Source: Eriocheir sinensis | Taxonomy: Eukaryota > Arthropoda > Malacostraca > Decapoda > Varunidae | DNA length: 64,000 bases | Direction: 5' to 3' | Assembly: GCF_024679095.1 (NCBI RefSeq) | Contig: NC_066512.1 | Location: 15,527,317 to 15,591,316 of the forward strand | In this document: positions 10,049 through 20,451 of the stretch, piece by piece | Layout of the letters: every line of letters begins with the position of its first letter | Numbering within the stretch: position 1 is the stretch's first letter | Translations under genes and position numbers: made by a program | Notes under the pieces: generated by a model | Seen by the model: only the letters and a program-made list of their open reading frames with translations | What the model was told of the DNA's origin: nothing | Databases searched by the model: none

Positions 10049-11090
10049 CCCTAGAAAGGTATTCCCTAAAATTTTAACGTTCACTGCAGGAAAAAAATAA
10101 AAATAAAATATAAAGACATGTTTTATTGATTATAAATGAAATTGTGGTACAAAAATAACAAAAAAAAATGTGAATTTTAAATCATTGAAAAAAAAGATCA
10201 AAAAATAATATTGAGAATTTTTTTTCATTAAAAAAATGAAATTAAGAAGAAAAAAATGTGCCCACACTAAACTAGAATGATGTTGGATGCCCCAGTCTGC
10301 CTCTCAACCCTGGGCTGCACAGCAATCACGGTGCCTGGAATGAATAGAAATGGGTGATTCCAATTGGCCTCACTGTAGGAAAAAAATAAAAATAAAATAT
10401 AAAGACACGTTTTATTGATTTTAAATGGTACTCTGGTACAAAAATAAGTGATCCGGACTACTACTATAGCTATGTTTTATAATAACAAAATATAAAAATC
10501 TGACTTTGACTTACCAGTTATTCTTAGAGGGGGAGGGGGGACATCACACACACTCACTGAGGAGTTCCCAGCATCAGTGGCTGATTCCAGTGTGATGTCT
10601 GTTGACTGAGACATCACACTGGAGTTCAGTATCTTACATATGTCATCATCAGGAATTGGTCGCGTTCATTTTGTGGCCATGACTCAAACCCGCAAAAAAA
10701 AAAAAAAAAATACGTACCTAGATAATATATAAAACTAGGTTTAGTATATGGGTCATGTTTACTGATCAGCAATTTTTACTCACTGAAACACTCGGAAAAT
10801 TTGCGCCAATTGATCAATCATAACAGAACATACGACTACTTTCCTTTATACTTTTTTTATCCTAAAAACGATTCGAGTATACCTGTGCCAATTGGATACA
10901 AAACTACTTACCATACTCAGAAACAAATGCGGAGCACTGACGCACACCCTTCCCCTACGAGAGCAAGTGGAATACAGAGGATATAAACATCAAATGTTGC
11001 AAAATACCCATTGCTGTGTGAACAATGCGCGCGAAAATTATAAACACGCAAGTGTGTGATTCCAAATGGCACAGGAATACCCTTCTAGGG
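10049..11090. mobile_element. piggyBac-like non-autonomous element, 1042 bp
   Basis: The left end is TTAA (10045-10048) followed by CCCTAGAAAGGTATTCC; the right end is GGAATACCCTTCTAGGG followed by TTAA (11091-11094). The 17-bp terminal inverted repeats match at 16 positions. TTAA duplication and CCCTAGAAAG-type ends are the signature of the piggyBac family. No transposase frame exists inside, so it needed an enzyme supplied in trans. The interior has a direct repeat (see 10089-10441) and an AT-rich middle. To the right of the second TTAA the 5S C-class spacer resumes. Confidence 0.85.
10089..10441 (+). repeat. Internal direct repeat pair in the piggyBac-like element
   Basis: A segment with AGGAAAAAAATAAAAATAAA, then ATATAAAGACA-GTTTTATTGATT, then GGTACAAAAATAA occurs at about 10089-10160 and again at about 10377-10447. 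The copies are ~288 bases apart with few changes. Confidence 0.7.
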
Positions 11091-11094
11091 TTAA

Positions 11095-12120
11095 GAGAAT
11101 TAACGTTCCTTGGGGAACGCCGACTAACGTGTAGAACGGCGTAATTTGTGAGTTGTGGCATTTTCACACCACGAATATATGAGTGGCTTTGAAAAGAGAA
11201 TTTCCCAAATTAGTGTTTCATATATGAGTAGGATATCTGAGCAGTGTTAATTTACAGAACTGAATTCATCATACACCAACCTGCGCCTCGTAAACTGAGG
11301 CCTCCTGAGTATAATATATCCGCAACACTAATTAGTTCAGCGGGATGAAAGAATCCACAAATAATAGTTAATACAGGTTATGTTTTTGAAAGTGTCGTGT
11401 GTGACAGTGACTTCCCCCGCCATCTCCCTGATGGCCTTTGGCAATGCACTGAAGAGGCGAGCCCGGCCCATTACTAGGAAAGAGCCGCGTACGTATGGTG
11501 GTTTTCACTTTGTGTCATTTGTTCTCCTGCCATAGCAAAGGCGGCTTCTCGATCCCTGGGTGGGTGTTTGTCATCGTCTCCACATTGGGGCACCAGCCCC
11601 TCCCTTCCAGGATCTTCTCGCCCGGTGTTAAGAGAAATACCTCCTTGCAGAAATAAATCGCTTTGCTATCCACTAAACATACGCACTGAGGGATACACAT
11701 GATGAAAACATATTAATATGCCAGGTTTTGTTCTAGTTTGTCCACTTGTGATCTTTGTGACGGTTGATATTGCCCGCAAGACAACACCCGAGACCAACAG
11801 ACAAAACAAGCAAGAACTGAGTGAACATTTACGAGAGGTGATCCTCACTAAAATCTGCCCTATTCGTTTGTTTTAAAGCCTTCTCTTGTTTAAAATAGAT
11901 TTCCTGATCCGTGTGCCATGTACTGGAACTGAAGAAGGAGAAGTAAACGAAAGCGGTGAGTGAAATTTGGAATAAGCGAGTTGGACCTCTTCCTGCGAAC
12001 TATTTTGCAGATGCGTTAATTCTTTCAAAACCGGTCCGGCGCCACAGTTTTCATTGATGTCTTGCTCCCATATATACCTCATTATTTGAAAACTTTCATT
12101 GTTGAATTTTATGTGTTTAT
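11095..12120. repeat. 5S spacer chimera without 5S genes (array edge)
   Basis: 11095-11373 matches the C-class upstream spacer (AGAATTAACGTTCCTTG... through the ACACTAATTAG-TCAG motif). At about 11374 it jumps directly to the middle of the B-C spacer (AATACAGGTTATGTTTTTGA), then continues to the GTTGAATTTTATGT stretch near 12110 that normally precedes a C gene. The intervening A and B genes are deleted and the C gene is absent. Confidence 0.8.
11718..11876 (+). CDS. 52-codon version of the same open frame in the spacer remnant (doubtful)
   Basis: The diverged copy outside the regular array stays open. Relative to unit 1 it has lost exactly one ACA codon, has about four synonymous changes and three replacements (M to L, K to Q, G to E). 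Function is unknown. Confidence 0.2.
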   Translation: MPGFVLVCPLVIFVTVDIARKTTPETNRQNKQELSEHLREVILTKICPIRLF

Positions 12121-12677
12121 GTGTCAAACATGCTTTCTCTCTCTTTTTGTTGTGGGAGTAATTTGGCCCGAATATGTATGAAAAGCTAGGTTATTATAAT
12201 TATACACATGATCATACACATAATTATAGTACGACAACCCTTTCCCATTGAAATTCTCTCAAAGGAAATCCATATAGGATCTTTTTTCCTTGCAACTGCA
12301 TACATGGTTATTACTAGCACCAGTAATTGCTTGCGATGTCTGCCACCCACTCAACATTATTAATGGGAAAAGTATTTTAGGTAACAAATGAAGATTGAGC
12401 ATAAAATGTCTTTTTGGGGGCTAAGCCCACAAAAATCATCAGGATGACATATATAGTTCCAGTAGAATCCTTCATTAAATTTACCTCTCTGACATTCTTT
12501 CCTGCTCTGCCCTCTGGGACAGGTTCTGTACAAGTCATTCCTCAATAGCCAGGAATAAGATCTGAAATCTCCAGTCACCCAAAGTGCTGTAATTTCACCT
12601 ATCTGAATTTTTTAAGTCATGCATACAATGAACAATTATATTTGAATGAACACTTATATTACAATGAACACATTATC

Positions 12678-12744
12678 CTTTAATTTTTAATATAATGTGC
12701 ATTGTATGCAGTGCATACAATGCTCATTATATTTAAAATTAAAG
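12678..12744. repeat. Imperfect palindrome, ~33-base arms
   Basis: The arms run from CTTTAATTTTTAATATAATG at the left to CATTATATTTAAAATTAAAG at the right, around TGTATGCAGTGCATACA. It could be a hairpin-prone MITE remnant. Confidence 0.7.
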
Positions 12745-12772
12745 GAATTTAATTTTAATCAGTGATTTTTTC

Positions 12773-12800
12773 TGTGATTATAATTATAATTATAATCACA
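12773..12800. repeat. Perfect 28-base palindrome
   Basis: TGTGATTATAATTA is followed by its exact reverse complement. The sequence is simple (ATTAT units), so chance formation is possible. Confidence 0.8.
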
Positions 12801-12885
12801 TGGTTAAGAATTGGGTATATCTCTACCAGCCGTCTGGGGGGTTGCGCGGCATGCACTGCCTTCCTCCATTGGGGTATATCCCCAA

Positions 12886-13056
<171 letters not shown>

Positions 13057-13092
13057 TCAAACAAGAGGTAGGTTTCTGTCGAAAAATAAAAC

Positions 13093-13178
13093 CGTATTTT
13101 TCAGCGTATAGCGCACCTTTTCACATAAAAAATGCCTGAAAGTTTAGCCCTGCGCCTTGTACGCCGAATGTACAAATT
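13093..13178. mobile_element. Short MITE-like sequence
   Basis: CGTATTTTTCAGCGTATAGC, GCGCACCTTTT and GCGCCTTGTACGCCGAATGT form an imperfect inverted pair (CAGCGTA-AGCGC against GCGC-GTACGC). This fits a small DNA-transposon derivative. It is low evidence. Confidence 0.3.
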
Positions 13179-13773
13179 TTTAATTATTTTTTTCTTCTTT
13201 GGGGTGTTTTTAAGGGTCTTTTTTGTCTTATCCAATAACAACGGCAAATTTTCCTTTATCATTGTATATAATCCTTCATAGTCCGTAGCTGTCTCATAGT
13301 ATGTTACCACGGAATACAGGGTGATCTAATAACTACTATACAAAATTGAAATCGATGGAGGATTGCCCCTGCCTTGTTGTTATCCCGTTTTTCCGTCGGG
13401 CGCCATTTGTATGATCTTGATCTTGATGTCACAGGTGGCTTGATTGTATGACTAAGGAGCAGTACAAGCTACATAAAAAATCATATTGGAAAAAAATATT
13501 CATGTGTTCATTATTAATTATTAATATTAGTGAGAATAATGGGGTAAATATGATATCAGAAACTGTACATCATGAGTCTTGTAAGAGGAGATATTTCGCG
13601 CAATACCAGCCAGGCCGCCATTTGCATTGTTTACAAACCACACAACCACACCCATACAACAAACAGCTGCATGGCGCGTGTCACCAGAAACGTGTGAATT
13701 GTGTCTTGCCTAGTTCTCTGTCATAATCTACGAGTGATGGTGGGAATAATATGCTTATTTACTTCATTCAGTG
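13179..13773. other. No gene seen
   Basis: Only short, unsupported open frames were seen. CGCCATTTG occurs at 13402 and 13616. Confidence 0.4.
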
Positions 13774-15733
13774 GAGAGAGAGAGATTAGATTTACATAGA
13801 AAATCAGACCACAGACCCCATGGTCCAGACTTGGTGGTCTGTCCTTAAACCTAAGTGATTTTACATTAATCAGAAGACTCCAAAACGTTGCATTTCTACT
13901 CTAGTTGATATTAAGTTGAAGGAAGTGACGGTCGAGCTTATTTTTGAAGGAGTCAATCGTGTTACACTGGACCACTGACGGTGGGAGCTTATTCCATTCT
14001 CGCACTACAACGTTGGTGAAGAAAAATTTGGTGCAGTCTGAATTTACTTGTCTACATCTGAGTTTTACGCCATTGTTCCTCGTGCGCAAAGTGTCATCGA
14101 TCATAAACAATGTTGATCTGTCTACATTCGTGAAACCATTAAGTATTTTAAAACATTCGATCAGTTTTCCTCGGAGGCGACGTTTCTCAAGAGAACATGT
14201 TAAGGGTAGAAAGCCTTTCTTCGTAGGATTTGTTGCGCAAGGAAGGGATAATTTTCGTTGCCCGACGCTGAACACCTTCTAATTTAGCAATATCCTTTGC
14301 ATGGTGGGGAGACCAAAACTGTACCGCATATTCCAAGTGGGGTCTGACTAAACTGTTGTAGAGCAGAGTATTACATCTTTATTCTTAAATAAAAGTTTCT
14401 TTTAATGAAGCCCAACATTCTGTTCGCTTTATTTGCTGCATCGATGCATTGCTGTGAGAATTTGAGGTTTGACGCGATTTTGACCCCAAGTCCTTGACGC
14501 ATTGAACGCTTTTGAGTTTAACGCCGCGCATTTCGTAATCAAACTTTTTATTCCTCGTTCCAACTTGAAGGAACTGGCACTTGTCTACGTTAAAGGGCAT
14601 CTACCATCTATACGACCAATCTTAAATTTTGTGAAAATCCTCTTGGAGGATTTGCCTTTCTTCGTCAGTGAGAACCGAGTTGCCAATCTTTGTGTCGTCT
14701 GCAAATTTACTAATGCGGTTATTGAGTCCAACATCCACGTCGTTGATGTAAATAATGAAGAGCACTGGGCCAAGAACCGAGCCCTGAGGGACGCCACTAG
14801 TGACAGGCGCCCACTCTGAGTTAAATCCGTCAATCACTACTCTTTGTTGTCTGTTGCTCAACCAATTCGCGATCCATTGGTTTACCTGACCGTCAATACC
14901 TATTTGTTTTAATTTGTAAAGTAATTTATGATGCGGGACTTTATCAAACGCTTTCTGGAAATCAAGATAGACTACGTCCAGTGATTTGGTTACGTCATAA
15001 ACAGTGAAGAGGTCGTTATAAAGGTTAATAGATTTGATAGGCAGGATCTTTTGTTTCGGAAGCCATGTTGTGAGTCCCCAATTAATGAGTGGCTTTCAAG
15101 GTAACTCACAATTTTGTCTCTAATTATGCCCTCAAGTAGCTTACCTACAACCGAAGTTAGACTAATGGGCCTGTAATTACCTGGTACTTTTTGTCTCCTT
15201 TCTTAAAATTGGTTTCACGTTAGCCTTTTTCCAATCTTTAGGGACTATGCGTTGTCGCTAGGACATATTGAATACGGTTGTGAGGAGGAGAGTATTTCGC
15301 TCTTTGTTTCTTTCAGCAGAGTTGGATATACTTTATCAGGTCCAGGACTCTTATTTGTTTTAAGTGATTTGAGGGCTTTAAGGACTTCATCGGGTTTTAT
15401 TTCAAAGTTAGACAATGCATGCTCGGGATTTACATTAGTACTGGTGTTGGTGGTGGTGGTGGGAGGACTGTTATTATTAAACACCGAGGAAAAGTAATTA
15501 TTTAATAGGTTTGCAACGTGTTGGCTGTCAGTCACTAGTGCACCGTCGCTGTTTATTAAAGGTCCAATTCACTTCTGATCGCCTTTCTGTTGTTTATGTA
15601 ACTGAAGAAGGATTTCGGATTATTTTACAGTTGGCTGCAATATTTTCTTCATATCTACGCTTTGCCTGATGCACTAATCTTTTACTCGTCGCCTTGCATC
15701 ATTGTAAAGTCTAATGTTTTCGGGCGTGCTTTG
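13774..15733 (-). mobile_element. CR1/L2-type LINE, copy 1, 5'-truncated
   Basis: Minus-strand non-LTR element. Reading 5' to 3' (right to left): the linker with NPKSFFSYIN-like and KSPGPDK motifs (about 15245-15600), then reverse transcriptase ([40 protein letters not shown]; 14600-15000), then the C-terminal part with [16 protein letters not shown] and [15 protein letters not shown] remnants (13900-14340). Frameshifts interrupt the frame, so it is dead. The 3' end is a (GA)n tract at 13774-13786 on the plus strand. The 5' end stops abruptly at 15733 where copy 2 continues, giving a truncated copy. Confidence 0.9.
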
Positions 15734-18725
15734 GAGAGAGAGAGAGAGATTTACCTAGAAAATCAGACCACACAGACCCCATGGTCCAGACTTGGTGGTC
15801 TGTCCTTAAACCTAAGTGATTTTACATTAATCAGAAGACTCCAAAACGTTGCATTTCTACTCTAGTTGATATTAAGTTGAAGGAAGTGACGGTCGAGCTT
15901 ATTTTTGAAGGAGTCAATCGTGTTACACTGGACCACTGATGATGGAGCTTATTCCATTCTCACTACAACGTTGGTGAAGAAAAATCTGGTGCAGTCTGAG
16001 TTTACTTGTCTACATCTGAGTTTTACGCCATTGTTCCTCGTGCGCAAAGTGTCATCGATCATAAACAATGTTGATCTGTCTACATTCGTGAAACCATTAA
16101 GTATTTTAAAACATTCGATCAGTTTTCCTCGGAGGCGACGTTTCTCAAGAGAACATGTTAGGGTAGAAAGCCTTTCTTCGTAGGATTTGTTGCGCAAGGA
16201 AGGGATAATTTTCGTTGCCCGACGCTGAACACCTTCTAATTTAGCAATATCCTTTGCATGGTGGGGAGACCAAAACTGTACCGCATATTCCAAGTGGGGT
16301 CTGACTAAACTGTTGTCGAGCGGGAGTATTACATCTGTAGTCTTAAATAAAAGTTTCTTTTAATGAAGCCCAACATTCTGTTCGCTTTATTTGCTGCATC
16401 GATGCATTGCTGTGAGAATTTGAGGTTTGACGCGATTTTGACCCCAAGTCCTTGACGCATTGAACGCTTTTGAGTTTAACGCCGCGCATTTCGTAATCAA
16501 ACTTTTATTCCTCGTTCCAACTTGAAGGACCTGGCACTTGTCTACGTTAAAGGGCATCTCCATCTATCCGACCAAGCTGAAATTTTGTGCAAATCCTCTT
16601 GGGCTTTGCCTGTCTTCGTCAGTGAGAACCGAGTTACCAATCTTTGTGTCGTCTGCAAATTTACTAATGCGGTTATTGAGTCCAACATCCACGTCGTTGA
16701 TGTAAATAATGAAGAGCACTGGGCCAAGAACCGAGCCCTGAGGGACGCCACTAGTGACAGGCGCCCACTCTGAGTTAAATCCGTCAATCACTACTCTTTG
16801 TTGTCTGTTGCTCAACCAATTCGCGATCCATTGGTTTACCTGACCGTCAATACCTATTTGCTTTAATTTGTAAAGTAATTTATGATGCGGGACTTTATCA
16901 AACGCTTTCTGGAAATCAAGATAGACTACGTCCAGTGATTTGGTTACGTCATAAACAGTGAAGAGGTCGTTATAAAAGGTTAATAGATTTGATAGGCAGG
17001 ATCTTTTGTTTCGGAAGCCATGTTGTGAGTCCCCAATTAATGAGTGGCTTTCAAGGTAACTCACAATTTTGTCTCTAATTATGCCCTCAAGTAGCTTACC
17101 TACAACCGAAGTTAGACTAATGGGCCTGTAATTACCTGGTACTTTTTGTCTCCTTTCTTAAAATCGGTGTCACGTTAGCCTTTTTCCAATCTGAAGGACA
17201 ATGCCTTGTCGCAAGGACATATTGAATACGGTTGTGAGGGAGGAGAGTATTTCGCTCTTTGTTTCTTTCAGCAGAGTTGGATATACTTTATCAGGTCCAG
17301 GACTTTTATTTGTTTTAAGTGATTTGAGGGCTTTAAGGACTTCATCGGGTTTTATTTCAAAGTTAGACAATGCATGCTCGGGATTTACATTAGTACTGGT
17401 GTTGGTGGTGATGGTGGGAGGACTATTATTAAACACCGAGGAAAAGTAATTATTTAATAGGTTTGCAACGTGTTGGCTGTCAGTCACTAGTGCACCGTCG
17501 CTGTTTGTTAAAGGTCCAATTCCACTTCTGATCGCCTTTCTGTTGTTTATGTAACTGAAGAAGGATTTCGGATTATTTTTACAGTTGGCTGCAATATTTT
17601 CTTCATATCTACGCTTTGCCTGATGCACTAATCTTTTACTCGTCGCCTTGCATCATTGTAAAGTCTAATGTTTTCGGGCGTGCTTTGGTCTTTCTTTAAC
17701 CTGTAAGACAATTTTCTCTCCTTGACTGAGTGTTTAATTTCGCTATTAAACCAAGGTGGACTTTATTAGTGTTAATTCGCTTCTCGCACAAGGGGACAAA
17801 TGTGTCCTGCTGAGTGAGTAAGTGATTTTAAAGTTTAGCCAGGCGTCCTCTGCATTGCCGTCATCTGATAGTTGCATATCTATTAGTTTTCGTCGGATTT
17901 CTACGAAGTTGGCTCTTTTGAAATTGGGCACCTTAACTTTATTTTCAGTCACCGATGTTTGAGCTCTAATGTCAACGCGCACTAGTTTATGATCGCAGGA
18001 ACCGAGGTGTTCTCCTACCGTGACATTACTGACTAGGTTATCTTGGGTCGCTATAACAAGGTCAAGTATGTTATTTTGTCGAGTTGGGTCAGAAACCATT
18101 TGGCTTAGATAATTTTCCTCTAGAAATTCGATCATTCTATGGGACTCAACTTCTGTACCCGACAGTGTCCCAGTCGATATGGGGAGGTTAAAGTCTCCTA
18201 GTATCAGTGAGTCGCTGTTATTAAGTGACTGCCTTAAGACGCTGTACATTTCAAGATCGCCATCAAGTGATTGCCCCGGAGGCCTGTAAGTGACAGATAT
18301 ATTTAAATTGACTTTTGCAATGTTTACTCGCACGCACAAATGTTCAACGTTACTGTTTCTTGGTGTTTTGTCAGTAGATTGCAAGTAGCTTTTGACAAAA
18401 AGGGCGACACCACCCCCTCTACGGTTTACACGATCATTGTTGAAGAATCTGTAGCCATCTATGTTGTATTCGGAACTTAAATCAATATTAGTGGTGTCGA
18501 TAAATGTTTCGGTTATAGCAATTACGTCAAAGTTTTCTGTCAGAGCAAGACATCGCAGTTCATCAAATTTGTTTCTTAGGCTACGCGCATTGAAACTAAG
18601 GACTCTTAGGTTATCTTGAAGCTTGGTAATAGAGGTACTGGAGGGTTCAATGTTACGAGTCTGTTGCGGTGTGAGGTGTCTATTTACACGGGCGGGATGG
18701 AAGGACGTGGCTGAGAGTCGTTTTT
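15734..18725 (-). mobile_element. CR1/L2-type LINE, copy 2, with endonuclease
   Basis: This is a longer head-to-tail copy of the same LINE. The apurinic-type endonuclease covers about 17746-18610 (LRVLSFNARSLRNKFDELR, IAITETF, RRGGGVALFV, LILGDFNLP, LDLVIATQ, CDHKLVRVD). The linker is at 17170-17628 and includes FFSYINNRKAIRSGIGPL and KSPGPDKV. Reverse transcriptase is at 16564-17064 ([53 protein letters not shown]). The C-terminal part is at 15949-16293. The catalytic FADD is kept, but frameshifts between domains make it inactive. It ends 3' in a (GA)n tract (15734-15749). Confidence 0.93.
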
Positions 18726-18749
18726 TGTTGTTCGGGCGTTACGTACGGC

Positions 18750-18856
<107 letters not shown>

Positions 18857-18944
18857 CCATATCACCGATATATCCACTCAGGCACTCAGTCTCAGCCTCA
18901 CTCGTGTGAGGAAGAAATGAGGGACACCATGAGTGGCTAGCTAG

Positions 18945-19027
18945 TATTGGTACCGGTACCGAGCAGTCTGGTACCGGTACTGTACCATATAGCTAGTACC
19001 GTTAGTACCGGTACCTGCCCACCCCTG
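18945..19027. mobile_element. Possible hAT element end rich in GGTACCGGTACC
   Basis: Three GGTACCGGTAC-type palindromes (about 18949, 18970, 19003) are followed by TGCCCACCCCTG. Reversed, that end reads CAGGGGTGGGCA, a common type of hAT terminus. The partner end was not found. Confidence 0.35.
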
Positions 19028-19243
19028 TTGTTAAGTAGCGTGGCAGCGTGGGTACTGTATTGTTGTTCAAGTGGCGCGCGGGAAGAACTGAGCTCTGCTG
19101 TGTGGCCGCGGCGCCGTGTGAGTCCAGTTGCGTGAGACATCTGGTGGCCACTCCATAAAATATCGCGTATAAGTGGAAAAAACGTGTAAATAAATTTTGG
19201 GGGGGGATTTTGGACCCCGAGTTATTTCAAAAACGTAAACCAA

Positions 19244-19259
19244 ACTCGTAAATCGAGAG
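19244..19259. mobile_element. Tigger/pogo-like terminal sequence, right
   Basis: CTCGTAAATCGAGAGT next to (TA)n is the mirror image of 12997-13013, which also borders (TA)n. Confidence 0.35.
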
Positions 19260-19260
19260 T

Positions 19261-19341
<81 letters not shown>

Positions 19342-19348
19342 TATATAA
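19259..19348. repeat. (TA)n microsatellite, interrupted
   Basis: TA repeat with a few interruptions. Confidence 0.97.
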
Positions 19349-19476
19349 CTTAAATCATTAGATATTTTACCCTTGATATAACACTTAAATCATTTGAAAT
19401 ACAGTATATTTAATTTTGATTTAAATCATGATTTTCTTTACTCTGATTTAAATTGATTAAAATCAAACCAACCCTG
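19349..19476 (+). mobile_element. hAT-like terminal region (GATTTAAATC-rich)
   Basis: Repeated ATTTAAAT motifs lead to AAAATCAAACCAACCCTG. This is the same kind of end as 32030-32107, the right end of the hAT-like insertion described below. Its left end was not found. Confidence 0.5.
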
Positions 19477-19484
19477 TTAAAATC

Positions 19485-20451
19485 ATTTTGTTTTAATCAT
19501 GCCAAGCCTGTCCATGGGACAGGATCACCTCAGTGGACTTGAAATAATCAACATCAATCAGGATATTGGCAAGCTGCTACGTACCATACAAAGATATCAT
19601 CAACAACTTTGCTTCTAAAAAAAAGCTAGAAAGCAGAAGTTTGAGAATGATGATGAAGACATGAGACTGTGATTATGCACATCTCTGCTACTGAGGGGAT
19701 ACCAGCCTCCACCTGCACACAAAAGATGACCCAAAATAGTCATGAATGGGCTTAGCATTACATGCATATAATTCTACATTAATTGTAGTATATATTATTG
19801 GTTTATGTTTTTTTTTATTTTTTTATCATTTGCACTTTTGTTTGAATGCAAGTGTCATTTATGTTCATTCATGGCAATGACCCAACATATTTTATGTTCA
19901 TGCTGTGTAAAGGCATTCTGTGTAAAGGCCTAATATATATTAATTCTGTGTAATGGATTACTATTTTGGGGGAGGGAAAGGTGTATTTTCAGTTGCAATG
20001 ATTACCTAAATTTTGATTCCTTGAAAAGTTGAACATTTCTTAACATTTAAGATCAGTATTTTAGGAAAAATGAAGAATTTGTCTTATTTATGTGCATAGG
20101 GGAGATGGTATAATGCAGATCTGGTCAAACCTGGAGGGAAGCCCCCAGTGCGTCTCATTTATTATCATTCTCTGTAGGTTTAAATTCCTGTGGCCAACTG
20201 AAGATGTTTGATATGAATCTTAGAGAAAAAAAGTTGAGAGTTTTTGACAGATCTGACCTCTTTTTCATTTCAAGTGCACCAGATTGGTGCATTTAAAGGT
20301 GTGACCTTGGACCACCTTAGAAGGTTTGGAGTTCCCTCACCATAGTTTTAAAACCCTAAACCCTAAACAGAATCTTGAATTGTGCCCCAGAAATGCTAGA
20401 AGCAACCCTAACTCTGGCAATGTCTTCACTCAAAATTAAGTTCATTCATCT
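19485..20451. other. No gene seen
   Basis: AT-rich sequence with no supported frame. CCCTAAA occurs twice at 20353-20368, too little to be telomeric. Confidence 0.4.

Noticed and set aside
1..12120. 5S-derived SINEs rather than 5S genes
   Set aside because: Regular spacing, conserved upstream flank and shared spacers fit a tandem rDNA array. There are no poly(A) tails or scattered target duplications.
1..12120. U1, U2 or U6 snRNA genes linked to the 5S array
   Set aside because: Looked for their conserved 5' ends and Sm-site context in the spacers; none seen.
20351..20368. CCCTAAA repeats resembling a telomere
   Set aside because: Only about two and a half units and not the usual arthropod telomere type; chance or isolated.
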